Part shown: in pieces, positions 34,356 to 42,525 of the stretch
Numbering within the stretch: position 1 is the stretch's first letter
Layout: every line of letters starts with the position of its first letter
NCBI GenBank assembly: GCA_022792335.1
Contig: JAAWAV010000048.1
Span: 1-64,000 of the forward strand
DNA length: 64,000 nt
Direction: 5' to 3'
Source of the DNA: Lachnospiraceae bacterium
GTDB lineage: Bacteria > Bacillota > Clostridia > Lachnospirales > Lachnospiraceae
Translations under genes and position numbers: made by a program
The notes under the pieces: model-generated
The model's input: only the letters and a program-made list of their open reading frames with translations
Databases searched by the model: none
Told to the model about the DNA's origin: nothing

Positions 34356-35366
34356 ATTTCTGTCACGTTAAAAGATATCGCCCGAAAAACCGGGTTTTCC
34401 ACCGCTACCATTTCCCTTGTTTTAAACAGTAAGCCTGCAAGCATACCAGAGACTACTCGAAAGAAAATTCTGGATACTGCCAATGAGCTTGGATATATTC
34501 CGAAAAAAAAGAGTCCGAATATCGCGCTCCTGGTTCCCAACTTACGCAATCCGTTTTTTTCTGAGCTTGCCGGTGAAATTTTATCCAATACCAAAAAGCA
34601 TCAGTTCAATCTGATTATTTCTGATTCCAATGCAGATACGGAAAATGACATTCAGGATCTCCTTTCTTTTTTAAACGCCGGAGTTTCAGGCATCATCGCC
34701 TTTTTTTCCACCGGTCGTGGACAGGACGCCCGTTTGCGTCAGATCATCCGGCAGATTACAGAGGTTCACCATATTCCTCTGATTCTCATGGATCGGAATA
34801 AACCAGAATACAACTGTGACGCAGTGTGTGTAAATCAGTTTTCCTCCGGATATCTGGCAACGGCCCATCTGCTCCAGATGGGACATACCCGCATCGGTTG
34901 TATTGCCGGCCCCGACTACAGCGAAGCCGGTCAGCAGCGTCTGGAGGGATACCGCTCTGCCCTGGAAGAATCCGGCGTCCCCTACGATCCGGAGCTGGTT
35001 TTCTACAGTAATTTCAGTTTTGAAGCCGGGTATCGGAACCTGGAGCCTCTCCTGGAAAAACAGGTCAGCGCCATTTTTACCCAGTCTGACTTTATCGCCC
35101 TTGGGGTCTATCGGCGCGCTCAGGAGCTACACGTTTCCATCCCTCAGGATCTGTCCATTGTGGGGCTTGATAACGTCTTATATACGACTCTGGTGATTCC
35201 ACCTTTAACGAGTGTGGCGCAGGATATTCCACTGACTGCCCGTCTGGCTGTGGAGACTCTAGTTGCCCGCATCCAAGGGACTGCGAATCCCAACCGCAAT
35301 ATCCAGATTCTCCAGCCGCAGCTAGTACAAAGAGAAAGCGTCTGCAGATACCGTCCAAAACACTGA
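34356..35366 (+). CDS. LacI-family transcriptional regulator, apparent ATT start
   Basis: DNA-binding repressor with helix-turn-helix VTLKDIARKTGFSTATISLVLN and hinge, then a periplasmic-binding-like effector domain (PNIALLVPNLRNPFFSELAG to VGLDNVLYTTLVIPPLTSVAQD). 336 residues. Start: GGAGG at 34343-34347 is 8 nt before an ATT at 34356, which sits exactly where LacI proteins begin (M-S-V-T-L-K-D-I-A). In-frame TTG (34341) and GTG (34347) overlap or precede the ribosome binding site and are poor. Divergent from the rhamnosidase operon, hence its likely regulator; the effector is probably rhamnose or a rhamnoside (inference). Confidence 0.85.
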   Translation: MSVTLKDIARKTGFSTATISLVLNSKPASIPETTRKKILDTANELGYIPKKKSPNIALLVPNLRNPFFSELAGEILSNTKKHQFNLIISDSNADTENDIQDLLSFLNAGVSGIIAFFSTGRGQDARLRQIIRQITEVHHIPLILMDRNKPEYNCDAVCVNQFSSGYLATAHLLQMGHTRIGCIAGPDYSEAGQQRLEGYRSALEESGVPYDPELVFYSNFSFEAGYRNLEPLLEKQVSAIFTQSDFIALGVYRRAQELHVSIPQDLSIVGLDNVLYTTLVIPPLTSVAQDIPLTARLAVETLVARIQGTANPNRNIQILQPQLVQRESVCRYRPKH

Positions 35367-35386
35367 CGGCTTCTGCAGACGCTTTC
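35334..35386. terminator. Long hairpin at the LacI 3' end, probable terminator
   Basis: 15-bp perfect arms GAAAGCGTCTGCAGA / TCTGCAGACGCTTTC with an inner CCGTC / GACGG helix. It includes the last codons and stop of the LacI gene. On the minus strand it is followed by TCTTTG, so it may terminate the convergent cvpA transcript as well. Confidence 0.6.
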
Positions 35387-35406
35387 CCACGCGCAAAATC
35401 TCCGAA

Positions 35407-36306
35407 TTAAAGAACTACTTTCCCCACCACTCCCATCAAAAGTTTCATCAGAAAATTGTTATGATAAAGAGCGCTTAAAAATCCGTTGGCATTGATCTGA
35501 GCCAGAATCCCTTCTCCAAATTCTGTCGCTGAAAAAGGAACCAGCAAAAGGAACAGAATTTCCAGGAGCAAAAATCCTTTAAAAATCCCGAGAACCGCCC
35601 CTGCAAAATGATTGATCCCATGAACGATCGGTATCCGATCCACCACATTGAAAGCCATAAACGCCACGTGGAGGGCCAGAAAGATAACCAGGAAGGTCAA
35701 AATATATCCGACGATATTCAGACAAATGCCAGCCACAAAACTTCCGATATAATCTGTAAAAGATTCCACGCCAAGCCGCTCATAGATAGCTGTGTTGTTG
35801 TTTTCCATAAGGGAATCCCGTAAGCTGGCAGGCAGAGGAAGCCGCTCAATCAACTCGCTTTGCTGCAGAGCAGAAAGCTCCGTATCCACCTGTTTTTTTA
35901 TCTCCTCCAACCCAATTCCAGCGGGAAGTTTCGTTCCTGCCGGGACAGTCGTCCCGGCGGCTAAGACTGTCCCGTCAGGGAGGGTAACGTCCATGGGCAG
36001 CGTCACGTCCTTCTTCAGAGTAAGCATTCCGTTTTCTTCCGTAAACGCTCCCTCGGAAAGCTCTCCAGTCGCCATGGACTGCAATTTTCCCTCAATGGCC
36101 GAATCGACCTTTCCTGCAATCCATTCATCCAAGCCGGTATTTTTCAAAAGTCCAGTTACAAAAGGATGAAACACCGACACAAGGACAAAGGACAAAATCA
36201 GCGCCGCCAGAGAGAGGCTGCTCTTTAGAAACCCTCTGGACGCGCCGGCCACGATGCTTACGATGATGATCATTACTGCTATCAAAAAAACAAAATTTAT
36301 TCCCAT
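35407..36306 (-). CDS. CvpA-family membrane protein with large extracytoplasmic insert
   Basis: Four predicted membrane helices in the CvpA (colicin V production) pattern: two at residues 5-48, two or more at 190-290, with the characteristic SRGFLKSS turn after helix 1 and FAGAVLGIFKGFLLLEILFLLL near the C terminus. An insert of about 130 residues between the helix pairs has repeats of the type GTxVPAGTKLPAG, not seen in the short CvpA of proteobacteria. Function unknown. Its stop lies 40 nt from the convergent LacI gene; the HAD gene is 5 nt upstream, so they are co-transcribed. Confidence 0.8.
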   Translation of the reverse strand: MGINFVFLIAVMIIIVSIVAGASRGFLKSSLSLAALILSFVLVSVFHPFVTGLLKNTGLDEWIAGKVDSAIEGKLQSMATGELSEGAFTEENGMLTLKKDVTLPMDVTLPDGTVLAAGTTVPAGTKLPAGIGLEEIKKQVDTELSALQQSELIERLPLPASLRDSLMENNNTAIYERLGVESFTDYIGSFVAGICLNIVGYILTFLVIFLALHVAFMAFNVVDRIPIVHGINHFAGAVLGIFKGFLLLEILFLLLVPFSATEFGEGILAQINANGFLSALYHNNFLMKLLMGVVGKVVL

Positions 36307-36311
36307 GATGT

Positions 36312-37148
36312 CTACCTGATTTTGAGCACATATTTTTCGATACTATATGCTACGCCTTCCTCGTCATTGTCTAGTGTCACCAGATTGGCCGCTGCTTTTA
36401 CCTCCTCCGGTGCATTTCCCATTGCCACACCCATGCCTGCTGCCTGAAGCATGGAGATATCGTTTTCTCCGTCTCCAAAGGCCATCACCTGTCCCATAGA
36501 AACTCCCAGATAGGACGCCAGCGCCAGTATTCCTTTTCCCTTTGTCGCGTCGATATGATTGATTTCCAGGTTATTTCCAAGGGATGAAGTCACCGAAAGA
36601 CCTCCTAAACGCCGCAAATCCTCTCTCGCCTGCTGTCTCTGCTCCTCCCTGTCCTCCCGGAAAAAGAGATTGAATTTTTCCACCACAGTCTTTTCATCCG
36701 CCACCAATTCCCGCAGTCCCTTTGTAGGAGTCCTTGTCGAACGAATCAGTAGACAGCGCGGTTCATCTTGCATAAACTCCTCCACCCTGTCATAATATTC
36801 CGGCTCCATTCTCGCCCTTCCGTCCACACAGGCGTCCTGCATGGTATGATAACCGGAGATAAAATCCCAAAGCTCCAATGCCTTTTCTGTGGAAAATGCC
36901 CGCCGCACCACCAGTTCCTGTCTTTCCAGATCCCAGACTGCCGCTCCGTTTCCTGTGATGACATAGCGGATAAATGGCAGAGCCCGTACCTCCGGCGCAA
37001 GTCCCGTCAGACTTCTTCCCGTAGCCGGAACAATCAAAATCCCTCTCTCCGCCGCCTGAAAAAGCGCCTGTCTGGTACGACTTTCCAGTTTCTTGTCTGT
37101 AGTTAAAAGCGTACCGTCTAAATCCATCGCTATCATCTTGATGTCCAT
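36312..37148 (-). CDS. Cof-type HAD-IIB phosphatase
   Basis: Haloacid-dehalogenase hydrolase probably acting on sugar phosphates or similar small molecules. Motif I AMDLDGTLLTTD, motif II VPATGRS, motif III lysine region DATKGKGIL, motif IV GDGENDISML. The C2b cap lies at about 85-195. 278 residues. It is between the propeller-like gene (60-nt gap) and cvpA. Substrate not predictable. Confidence 0.9.
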   Translation of the reverse strand: MDIKMIAMDLDGTLLTTDKKLESRTRQALFQAAERGILIVPATGRSLTGLAPEVRALPFIRYVITGNGAAVWDLERQELVVRRAFSTEKALELWDFISGYHTMQDACVDGRARMEPEYYDRVEEFMQDEPRCLLIRSTRTPTKGLRELVADEKTVVEKFNLFFREDREEQRQQAREDLRRLGGLSVTSSLGNNLEINHIDATKGKGILALASYLGVSMGQVMAFGDGENDISMLQAAGMGVAMGNAPEEVKAAANLVTLDNDEEGVAYSIEKYVLKIR

Positions 37149-37208
37149 TCTGAAATAAATTCCTTTCGCTGTCCGTATCCCAGGCGGCCTGAACCATCCC
37201 GGCCGTTT

Positions 37209-38447
37209 TTACTCCAGTTCCAACTCCCTCATAACCTGCTGCCCAATCTGGATATAGCGTCTTTCTCCCAGACAGAGCAGTTTCTCTGTCCCTCCCGATA
37301 GGGTCCCGTCGTATTTCAGATCTCCGGACTCATTATAAATCCGGCATTCCGTTTCCCCGTAAAGAAGCACATGGGAACCGGAAATCTCTGCATATTCGTA
37401 TTCTTTTTCCAATTCCCGGACAAAGAGCTCCTTTCCGGATCCCCCGTAAAGAAACAATTTTCCAGGATTTCCTTCTTCCGAGACAATTGCTCCAGCATAG
37501 TCCTCTGAATAAAAAATGCGGGTGATTTCGCCGCTTATATCCACCTGTTTTACCAGTTCCGGCTGAACGGTATTCTCCAGAGAGTAAAAGCACAGGCGAT
37601 CCTCGGCAAACGCGCAGGCGTGGGTATTATCCAAGAAACGCACACGTGCGACGATTGAGCTTCCATATTCTTTAAACCCTCCTACCAGCCGATCTTTCAC
37701 GCTCTGACCTTCATCGTCAAAGTTATAGAAAACCACCTGATTCTGAATCAGACCTTCATCCAGATAGACATACGAGACCATCAGCATCATCCCATTTGGG
37801 GAAATCGAAAGATCAATGGGATATCCGTTTCCCGAAAGGGTCGTCTGCACCTCCACCTGAAGCTTGGTTCCTGTTTTGTCGTAAAAAGCAATGACATTGC
37901 TCTTCATATCTTCCAGAATCGCCACGGTAATCCCAGTGGAAGAGATGGAGAGTTTGGATATGGGAAGCGTGGTGGTTACCACGCCCTGACAGCCGTTTTT
38001 GTCACAAATATAGAGCCCATAGCCGTTCCGATCGGCAATGGCCGCATAATCGCCGCTCACCGATACGAAAGGCGACTTCATCTCAAAAGACTGGTTCCAG
38101 ACCTCTTCCCCTTTCCGGTCCATATAGACTGCTCCATCCCTGGTATAGCGAAGTAGATTTTCCCCATAAGCCTCATAGCCGGAAGAAGCGTCCGCTACCA
38201 GTTCTTTTTCCCAGAGAGCGCGGACCTTCGTATACTGATGTTTCTTTTGATATAAGGAAAACCCAAAGAAACCGGCCGCCGCAAGAACTACTACAAGTAC
38301 AATTGCCACAAGCCAGAATCTTCGTTTCCTCCGTTTCCTTTCCCGGAACGCCTCTCTTTCTTCTTCATCCCGAAAAACGGTCCCACTGTCAATCAGCCGC
38401 GCCCTGAGCCTTCGCTTCCTGCTCTCCCTCTCACTCCTGTTATCCAT
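37209..38447 (-). CDS. Single-pass membrane protein with beta-propeller-like repeats (DUF5711 type)
   Basis: 412 residues: a strongly basic cytoplasmic N terminus (Arg/Lys-rich, 1-43), one membrane helix (about 44-65), and a long extracytoplasmic part of repeated beta units (for example GDYAAIADRNGYGLYICDKNG; ISKLSISSTGITVAILED; IDLSISPNGMMLMVSY) that resemble a seven-bladed propeller. I believe this corresponds to the family called DUF5711 (name from memory). No catalytic motif. It heads the unit with the HAD phosphatase and cvpA and has a good promoter. Role unknown. Confidence 0.7.
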   Translation of the reverse strand: MDNRSERESRKRRLRARLIDSGTVFRDEEEREAFRERKRRKRRFWLVAIVLVVVLAAAGFFGFSLYQKKHQYTKVRALWEKELVADASSGYEAYGENLLRYTRDGAVYMDRKGEEVWNQSFEMKSPFVSVSGDYAAIADRNGYGLYICDKNGCQGVVTTTLPISKLSISSTGITVAILEDMKSNVIAFYDKTGTKLQVEVQTTLSGNGYPIDLSISPNGMMLMVSYVYLDEGLIQNQVVFYNFDDEGQSVKDRLVGGFKEYGSSIVARVRFLDNTHACAFAEDRLCFYSLENTVQPELVKQVDISGEITRIFYSEDYAGAIVSEEGNPGKLFLYGGSGKELFVRELEKEYEYAEISGSHVLLYGETECRIYNESGDLKYDGTLSGGTEKLLCLGERRYIQIGQQVMRELELE

Positions 38448-38529
38448 ATCAATTCCTCTGACTGAAAAACTATTCCGATACCGTATAACTGGCAGGCCAC
38501 TCCCTTGCCACCGGGTTTACATACGTCCC

Positions 38530-38558
38530 ATTATACAGGGAACGGAACTCAAATTCAA
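38530..38558 (-). promoter_or_regulatory. Promoter of the propeller-like/HAD/cvpA unit
   Basis: Minus strand: -35 TTGAAT (38553-38558), 17-nt spacer, -10 TATAAT (38530-38535). About 80 nt before the start codon. It lies inside a short open frame that looks like a gene remnant. Confidence 0.6.
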
Positions 38559-38603
38559 CACCTTTTGACTTCTGCCTCCCTCTCCGGTCCGTTCAAAAAG
38601 CAG

Positions 38604-38656
38604 GAAAGAAAGCCGGTTTCCTTCCATAACATTCATGAAAGAACCGACTTTCTTTC
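38604..38656 (-). terminator. Intrinsic terminator after the LysM gene
   Basis: Minus strand: GAAAGAAAG-T-CGGTT pairs with AACCG-G-CTTTCTTTC (one mismatch), long loop, then CTGCTTTTTG. It lies 32 nt after the LysM gene stop. Confidence 0.7.
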
Positions 38657-38687
38657 TGCCATTTCCTGAAATAGATCCTGTCTGCTT

Positions 38688-39941
38688 TTATCTCTCCGGC
38701 AGTTTCAGCACCTGCCCCTCATAGATTAAATTGGCGTTGGCCATACCGTTAAACTTACAGATTTCTTCCACCAAACTAGGACTTCCTTCCCCGTAAAACT
38801 CTTTACAGATCAGAGAAAGCGTGTCGCCGCTTTTCACGATATACTCCTGATAAGGCCCTGCTGCTGCCTCTGCCGCCTCCGTTGTTTTCTCCGTCTCTTC
38901 GGCCCTTGTGGACTCTGCTCTTGTGCTCGTAGGGCTTTTTGTCGGCGTTTCCGTCTGACTTTCTCTCGTCGTCTCTTCTCCCGAAGTTTCTGCCAAAGAA
39001 GCTCCTCCTGTCGGTTTTGTCTCACGACTCGCCTGCATGGTCTCCTCATTTCCCACCTGTCCTTCTGAAGGTTTTTCCGTAGGTTTCACTTCTCCTGCCA
39101 CCTCCTGGACGAGGGCTTGTCCCACCCCTGATTCTTCCGTCGGAACAGTCTCTTTCTGACCTCCGGATAGGACAGACGCCACTTCTTTGATACCCTGCAT
39201 CCCGTCATACTTATACCATGCGGCCAGTCCAAAGCCAGCACCGCACAAAAGGGCCGTCACACTGACCGTCCTCAATAATTTCGATATGGGATTTGCCCCT
39301 GAAGGCGGCTCTTTTTCCTTTTCCTGTTTTCCCTCCATAATATTTCTGAATTGTCTGGTCACTTCATCAGAAACGCCCCGTGGCGTCTGTGCAATGGCAA
39401 ACTCTGATTTTCTCACCGGCTCCTGAGAAATCATGTATTCCTGCATTTGCTCATTTCGTTCGTAATATATGTAATATCCCCGGAGACGATGGCCCCCCTG
39501 GGTATCAAACCGGTATACGGTTTCTTCTTCTCTGTTTCCGTCGTATACAAAAAGTATCTGATTCTGACTGCGGAAGTTTTCACTGTGACTTTTCTGTAAC
39601 GTATAGAGATCCGTCACCCGACTGTCATTGCTACACAAAAACCAGCCGCAGATTTCCACTTCCTTAAAGCACTTTTCCGCCTGTTCGTAGACATCATTCC
39701 AGGCCGAAGCCGTCATAATCACCCGTCCATCCTCAATCTCATAATCTTTTGCCACAACGGCTCCCCGGACAAACAGACAGGGAAGTTTCTGTTCCATCTC
39801 CTGTCTGCCCAGAAGAATGCCGATGCAAGTTTCGTTTTTCCGTCTCATTTTTTCTATAAAGGTTGCCACATAATCTTCCAAATACAGGCCCAGTTCTCTG
39901 TCAATATCCCCAATCTGCCTGATATTTCTGGGTATTTCCAT
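38688..39941 (-). CDS. Degenerate JAMM/MPN domain - membrane helix - LysM protein
   Basis: 417 residues in three parts. Residues about 15-160 resemble an MPN/JAMM domain: ETCIGILLG matches its Glu-containing strand and EVEICGWF followed by VTDLYTLQ matches the GWYHxHP...SxxDxxTQ region, but both metal-binding His are gone. A membrane helix follows (about 221-242), then a Thr/Glu/Ser-rich linker and a C-terminal LysM domain (about 372-417; YIVKSGDTLSLICKEFYG, ANLIYEGQVLKLP) for binding peptidoglycan. The ATG at 39941 has AAAGGG upstream. It overlaps yyaC by 41 nt, so the two are likely co-expressed in sporulation. Function unknown. Confidence 0.75.
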   Translation of the reverse strand: MEIPRNIRQIGDIDRELGLYLEDYVATFIEKMRRKNETCIGILLGRQEMEQKLPCLFVRGAVVAKDYEIEDGRVIMTASAWNDVYEQAEKCFKEVEICGWFLCSNDSRVTDLYTLQKSHSENFRSQNQILFVYDGNREEETVYRFDTQGGHRLRGYYIYYERNEQMQEYMISQEPVRKSEFAIAQTPRGVSDEVTRQFRNIMEGKQEKEKEPPSGANPISKLLRTVSVTALLCGAGFGLAAWYKYDGMQGIKEVASVLSGGQKETVPTEESGVGQALVQEVAGEVKPTEKPSEGQVGNEETMQASRETKPTGGASLAETSGEETTRESQTETPTKSPTSTRAESTRAEETEKTTEAAEAAAGPYQEYIVKSGDTLSLICKEFYGEGSPSLVEEICKFNGMANANLIYEGQVLKLPER

Positions 39942-40506
39942 ATTCCATGTCCCTTTCCATATCCGGGGAGCCGACACAGTTTATTCCCGCACAGATACAG
40001 TCTGCCAGCTCCATCACTACAGAAAGACGGGTATTCTGAAGAAGCGGTTCAAAATTGCCTCCATATCCCACGATTCCCGTAATAAAGATGTCTCCTACAG
40101 ACATCAGGTTTTTGCTGACTCCAAGCCCTGGCCGGATTGCGCCGCGCCCCAGTGTAATATAGCCCACATGCTCATATCTGCCTACCGACGCATCAACGGC
40201 CACAATGACGTAGTCCCGATAATACTGTCCGATCATTTCCATGGTATCTTTTAAATTCACTGCATGGATGGGCTGCATCAGTGTACCGAATACCCGGTAT
40301 TCTTCTCCTTTCGTTCTCTGCAGTTTGTAGCCCACAAGCGGCCCAAGACTGTCTCCCGTGGATCGGTCACTCCCTATGCAAAGGAACAACACTCCTTCTT
40401 TCTTTGTGCTTTTTCTCACTTCCGAAACTAATTTTTTTAACTGGCCTCCGAACAATTCCGGTGAGAACCATTTTCCGGCTTTATGGTAATAAATCTGTCT
40501 GTTCAT
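39901..40506 (-). CDS. yyaC: YyaC-like sporulation protein (GPR-protease-related)
   Basis: 201 residues of the YyaC family, related in fold to the germination protease GPR. Conserved blocks: VLFLCIGSDRSTGDSLGPLVG, the VFGTLMQPIHAVNL segment, VIVAVDASVGR and RPGLGVSKNLMSVGDIFITGIVG. Homologues occur only in endospore formers; the substrate or activity is not established. Ribosome binding site is weak (GGTGA). Its 3' end overlaps the JAMM-like/LysM gene by 41 nt. A good marker that this organism forms spores. Confidence 0.88.
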   Translation of the reverse strand: MNRQIYYHKAGKWFSPELFGGQLKKLVSEVRKSTKKEGVLFLCIGSDRSTGDSLGPLVGYKLQRTKGEEYRVFGTLMQPIHAVNLKDTMEMIGQYYRDYVIVAVDASVGRYEHVGYITLGRGAIRPGLGVSKNLMSVGDIFITGIVGYGGNFEPLLQNTRLSVVMELADCICAGINCVGSPDMERDMEYGNTQKYQADWGY

Positions 40507-40604
40507 AGCGTCACCGTTTTGCCCCTTCTAAAGAGAAACTCCCTTTCTGGAGCAATTCCTTTTATCCGGAGTATTTCCCATTTTCTTCATATTAAACCAC
40601 AAAC

Positions 40605-42077
40605 TTACATCTGGATGCCCCCGCACCAGAATCCAAAATCTTCTTTTCTGTTTCCAGCCGCCCTTTTAAACTCAGGAAGCCCGAACATGGAAGCCATAAA
40701 TTTTTCCTGTGGTTTGAAAATCCCCGGTACCCCAAGGATATATTGGTATCCGGATCGGAATCGTTCCACAGGCTGCTTCTGTCTCCTGGCCAGGATCAGA
40801 TACCGGTACTGAAAATATCCGTGAAGTACAAAACTGTTGTTTCCGTAAGGCCAGTTTTCCCTTGGCAACCTCCCGATATCCTGTATATGGATCTGCAAGA
40901 CTTCCCAGCCCGCCTCCGCCAAAATCCGCTTCCTAGGCAGAATCCTCCGCAGACATTCCCAGAGGGGCAGTTCCGTAAAGCCCTCTCGAAAATAGAACTC
41001 TTCTGGCATGTGTCCGGATGTGGTTTCAGAAGCTGCCGCCGTTTCTGCCGCGCCTCTTTCCACTGCGCTCTCCCGTCGCTCTTGCTCCGGGATTTCCAGT
41101 TTTAAGCCCTTCCGCTTTGGAATTTCCGGACTTCCTATTTTATCTGAGACTCTCTGTCCCCGGAATCTCTCTTCTCCAAATCCCTCTTCTCTAAATTTCT
41201 CTTCCCTAAGCTTCTGTTCCTGGAATCCCTCTTCCCTAAATTTCTGTTTCTGAAATCCTTGCTCCCGGAACTCCCGTTCTATTCTCACATGCCTAGGAAC
41301 TTCCTGTTTCAAGTTTTTTTGTTCCTGGAACTCCTTTTCCGAAATTTCCCCTCTCGATGTTTCCTGTTTTGGAGGTTCTTTTCCTGAGGCTTCTGTCCCC
41401 GGAATTTCTCGTTCCGGGGAGCTCTGTTCCTGGAAGTTTAAGAATCCCGGATTTAACATCGGCTCTCCAGTATCTTCTGGCTCCGGAAGCGTCGGTTTCA
41501 CAAAATCCGGGCTGAAAAATTCCGGTTTCACCAGTTTTGGTTTCTGCCACTGGATTTCTGGCTGGACGCCCTCTGTTTTCTGGGTTTCCTGTTCCCGATC
41601 TTCTAAGATTGGTTTTGCTCTGCTTTCCGTTGTCAGTTCTGCCGCCTGCAGAGTCTGCGTCTGTCTCTCCCCGGCAATCTCAGCATTTCTCAACGTTGTA
41701 ACATGTATCACTGTATCATCCCACGTAGTCAGGTATACTTTTTGAGCAAAGGTTCCGTTTCGTAGATACAGTCCTTTTACAAATCCGAGGCTATAACCAC
41801 TTCCACCCAGATTGTCCTCCTGTTTTCCAAACACTGCTTCTCCTGTTCCGTTCTTTACCGGAAGCCGCCCCAGAGGAATCAGTAGGCAGTCCGCCCCCTG
41901 ATACCCATAGCCATACAGGGCCAATTCCTGTCCGCTGCACTCATATGCGCCTTTGATGCTGATGCTGATCCGGCATTGGCCGTTTCTCGCTTCAATTTTG
42001 GCAAAGCCCACATTTTTTGTCTTCATATCGCCTTCATAGGCATATATATATGAAATAAAACGTCTGTATTCTGCCAA
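40605..42077 (-). CDS. Uncharacterised Lachnospiraceae-type protein with E/F/K-rich repeats
   Basis: 490 residues without a signal peptide or membrane helix. The N-terminal domain (about 1-130) is beta-rich (RISISIKGAYECSGQELALYGYGY). A low-complexity middle (about 140-360) contains degenerate five-to-six residue repeats of the form F-R-E-E-G-F-Q-E-Q-K. A conserved C-terminal domain (about 380-490) has GYFQYRYLILAR and SGYQYILGVPGIFKPQEKFMASMFGLPEF; I think this is DUF6128 (from memory). The start is TTG (42077) with GGAG 9 nt upstream; a TGA precedes it in frame. Upstream of yyaC, so possibly sporulation-related (inference). Confidence 0.7.
   Translation of the reverse strand: MAEYRRFISYIYAYEGDMKTKNVGFAKIEARNGQCRISISIKGAYECSGQELALYGYGYQGADCLLIPLGRLPVKNGTGEAVFGKQEDNLGGSGYSLGFVKGLYLRNGTFAQKVYLTTWDDTVIHVTTLRNAEIAGERQTQTLQAAELTTESRAKPILEDREQETQKTEGVQPEIQWQKPKLVKPEFFSPDFVKPTLPEPEDTGEPMLNPGFLNFQEQSSPEREIPGTEASGKEPPKQETSRGEISEKEFQEQKNLKQEVPRHVRIEREFREQGFQKQKFREEGFQEQKLREEKFREEGFGEERFRGQRVSDKIGSPEIPKRKGLKLEIPEQERRESAVERGAAETAAASETTSGHMPEEFYFREGFTELPLWECLRRILPRKRILAEAGWEVLQIHIQDIGRLPRENWPYGNNSFVLHGYFQYRYLILARRQKQPVERFRSGYQYILGVPGIFKPQEKFMASMFGLPEFKRAAGNRKEDFGFWCGGIQM
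41155..41285 (-). repeat. Degenerate coding repeats in the unknown protein
   Basis: About 130 bp of imperfect 15-18 bp units on the themes TTTCTCTTCCCTAA and GGAATCCCT (plus-strand sense), encoding F-R-E-E-G-F/Q-E-Q-K residues. Likely prone to length change. Confidence 0.6.
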
Positions 42078-42132
42078 TATTCACCACTCCTTCTCCTCTA
42101 TTTTATGCAAGAGGAGAAGAAAATAGAACAAA

Positions 42133-42171
42133 AAACAGGATGGTTCCTCTCTCAGAGAATCCATCCTGTTT
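42133..42171 (-). terminator. Intrinsic terminator after spoVG
   Basis: 11-bp perfect arms AAACAGGATGG / CCATCCTGTTT, 17-nt loop, followed on the minus strand by TTTTGTTCTATTTT. About 40 nt after spoVG. Confidence 0.8.
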
Positions 42172-42210
42172 CTTTGCATGTTCTCGTTCCACAATTCCTG
42201 CTCGATAAAC

Positions 42211-42486
42211 CTATTCTTCTTCCTCCACTTCCAGAAGCGTACTCTCATACTTCGACAGAATAATGCCCTGAATCTTATCCCTAGTATCAGAATTGATGGG
42301 GTGGGCAATATCCCGGTATTCTCCATCAGCAGCCTTTCTACTGGGCATGGCAATAAACATGCCCTTTTCTCCCTCAATCACTTTGATATCGTGAACGACA
42401 AACTCATTATCCAGGGTAATGGACACAATGGCCTTCATTTTTCCTTCTTTTGCTACTTTCCGAACCCTCACGTCTGTAATCTGCAT
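42211..42486 (-). CDS. spoVG: Septation/sporulation regulator SpoVG
   Basis: Small nucleic-acid-binding protein (91 residues) involved in sporulation and global regulation in Firmicutes. Almost all conserved positions are visible: [49 protein letters not shown] and RDKIQGIIL. An acidic tail ends the protein. It starts 39 nt after glgD and shares its direction, so glycogen genes and spoVG are probably on one message that ends at the following terminator. Confidence 0.96.
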   Translation of the reverse strand: MQITDVRVRKVAKEGKMKAIVSITLDNEFVVHDIKVIEGEKGMFIAMPSRKAADGEYRDIAHPINSDTRDKIQGIILSKYESTLLEVEEEE

Positions 42487-42525
42487 GTTACACAGTCCCC
42501 TTCCTTCGTCCCTTGCTCACAAAGC

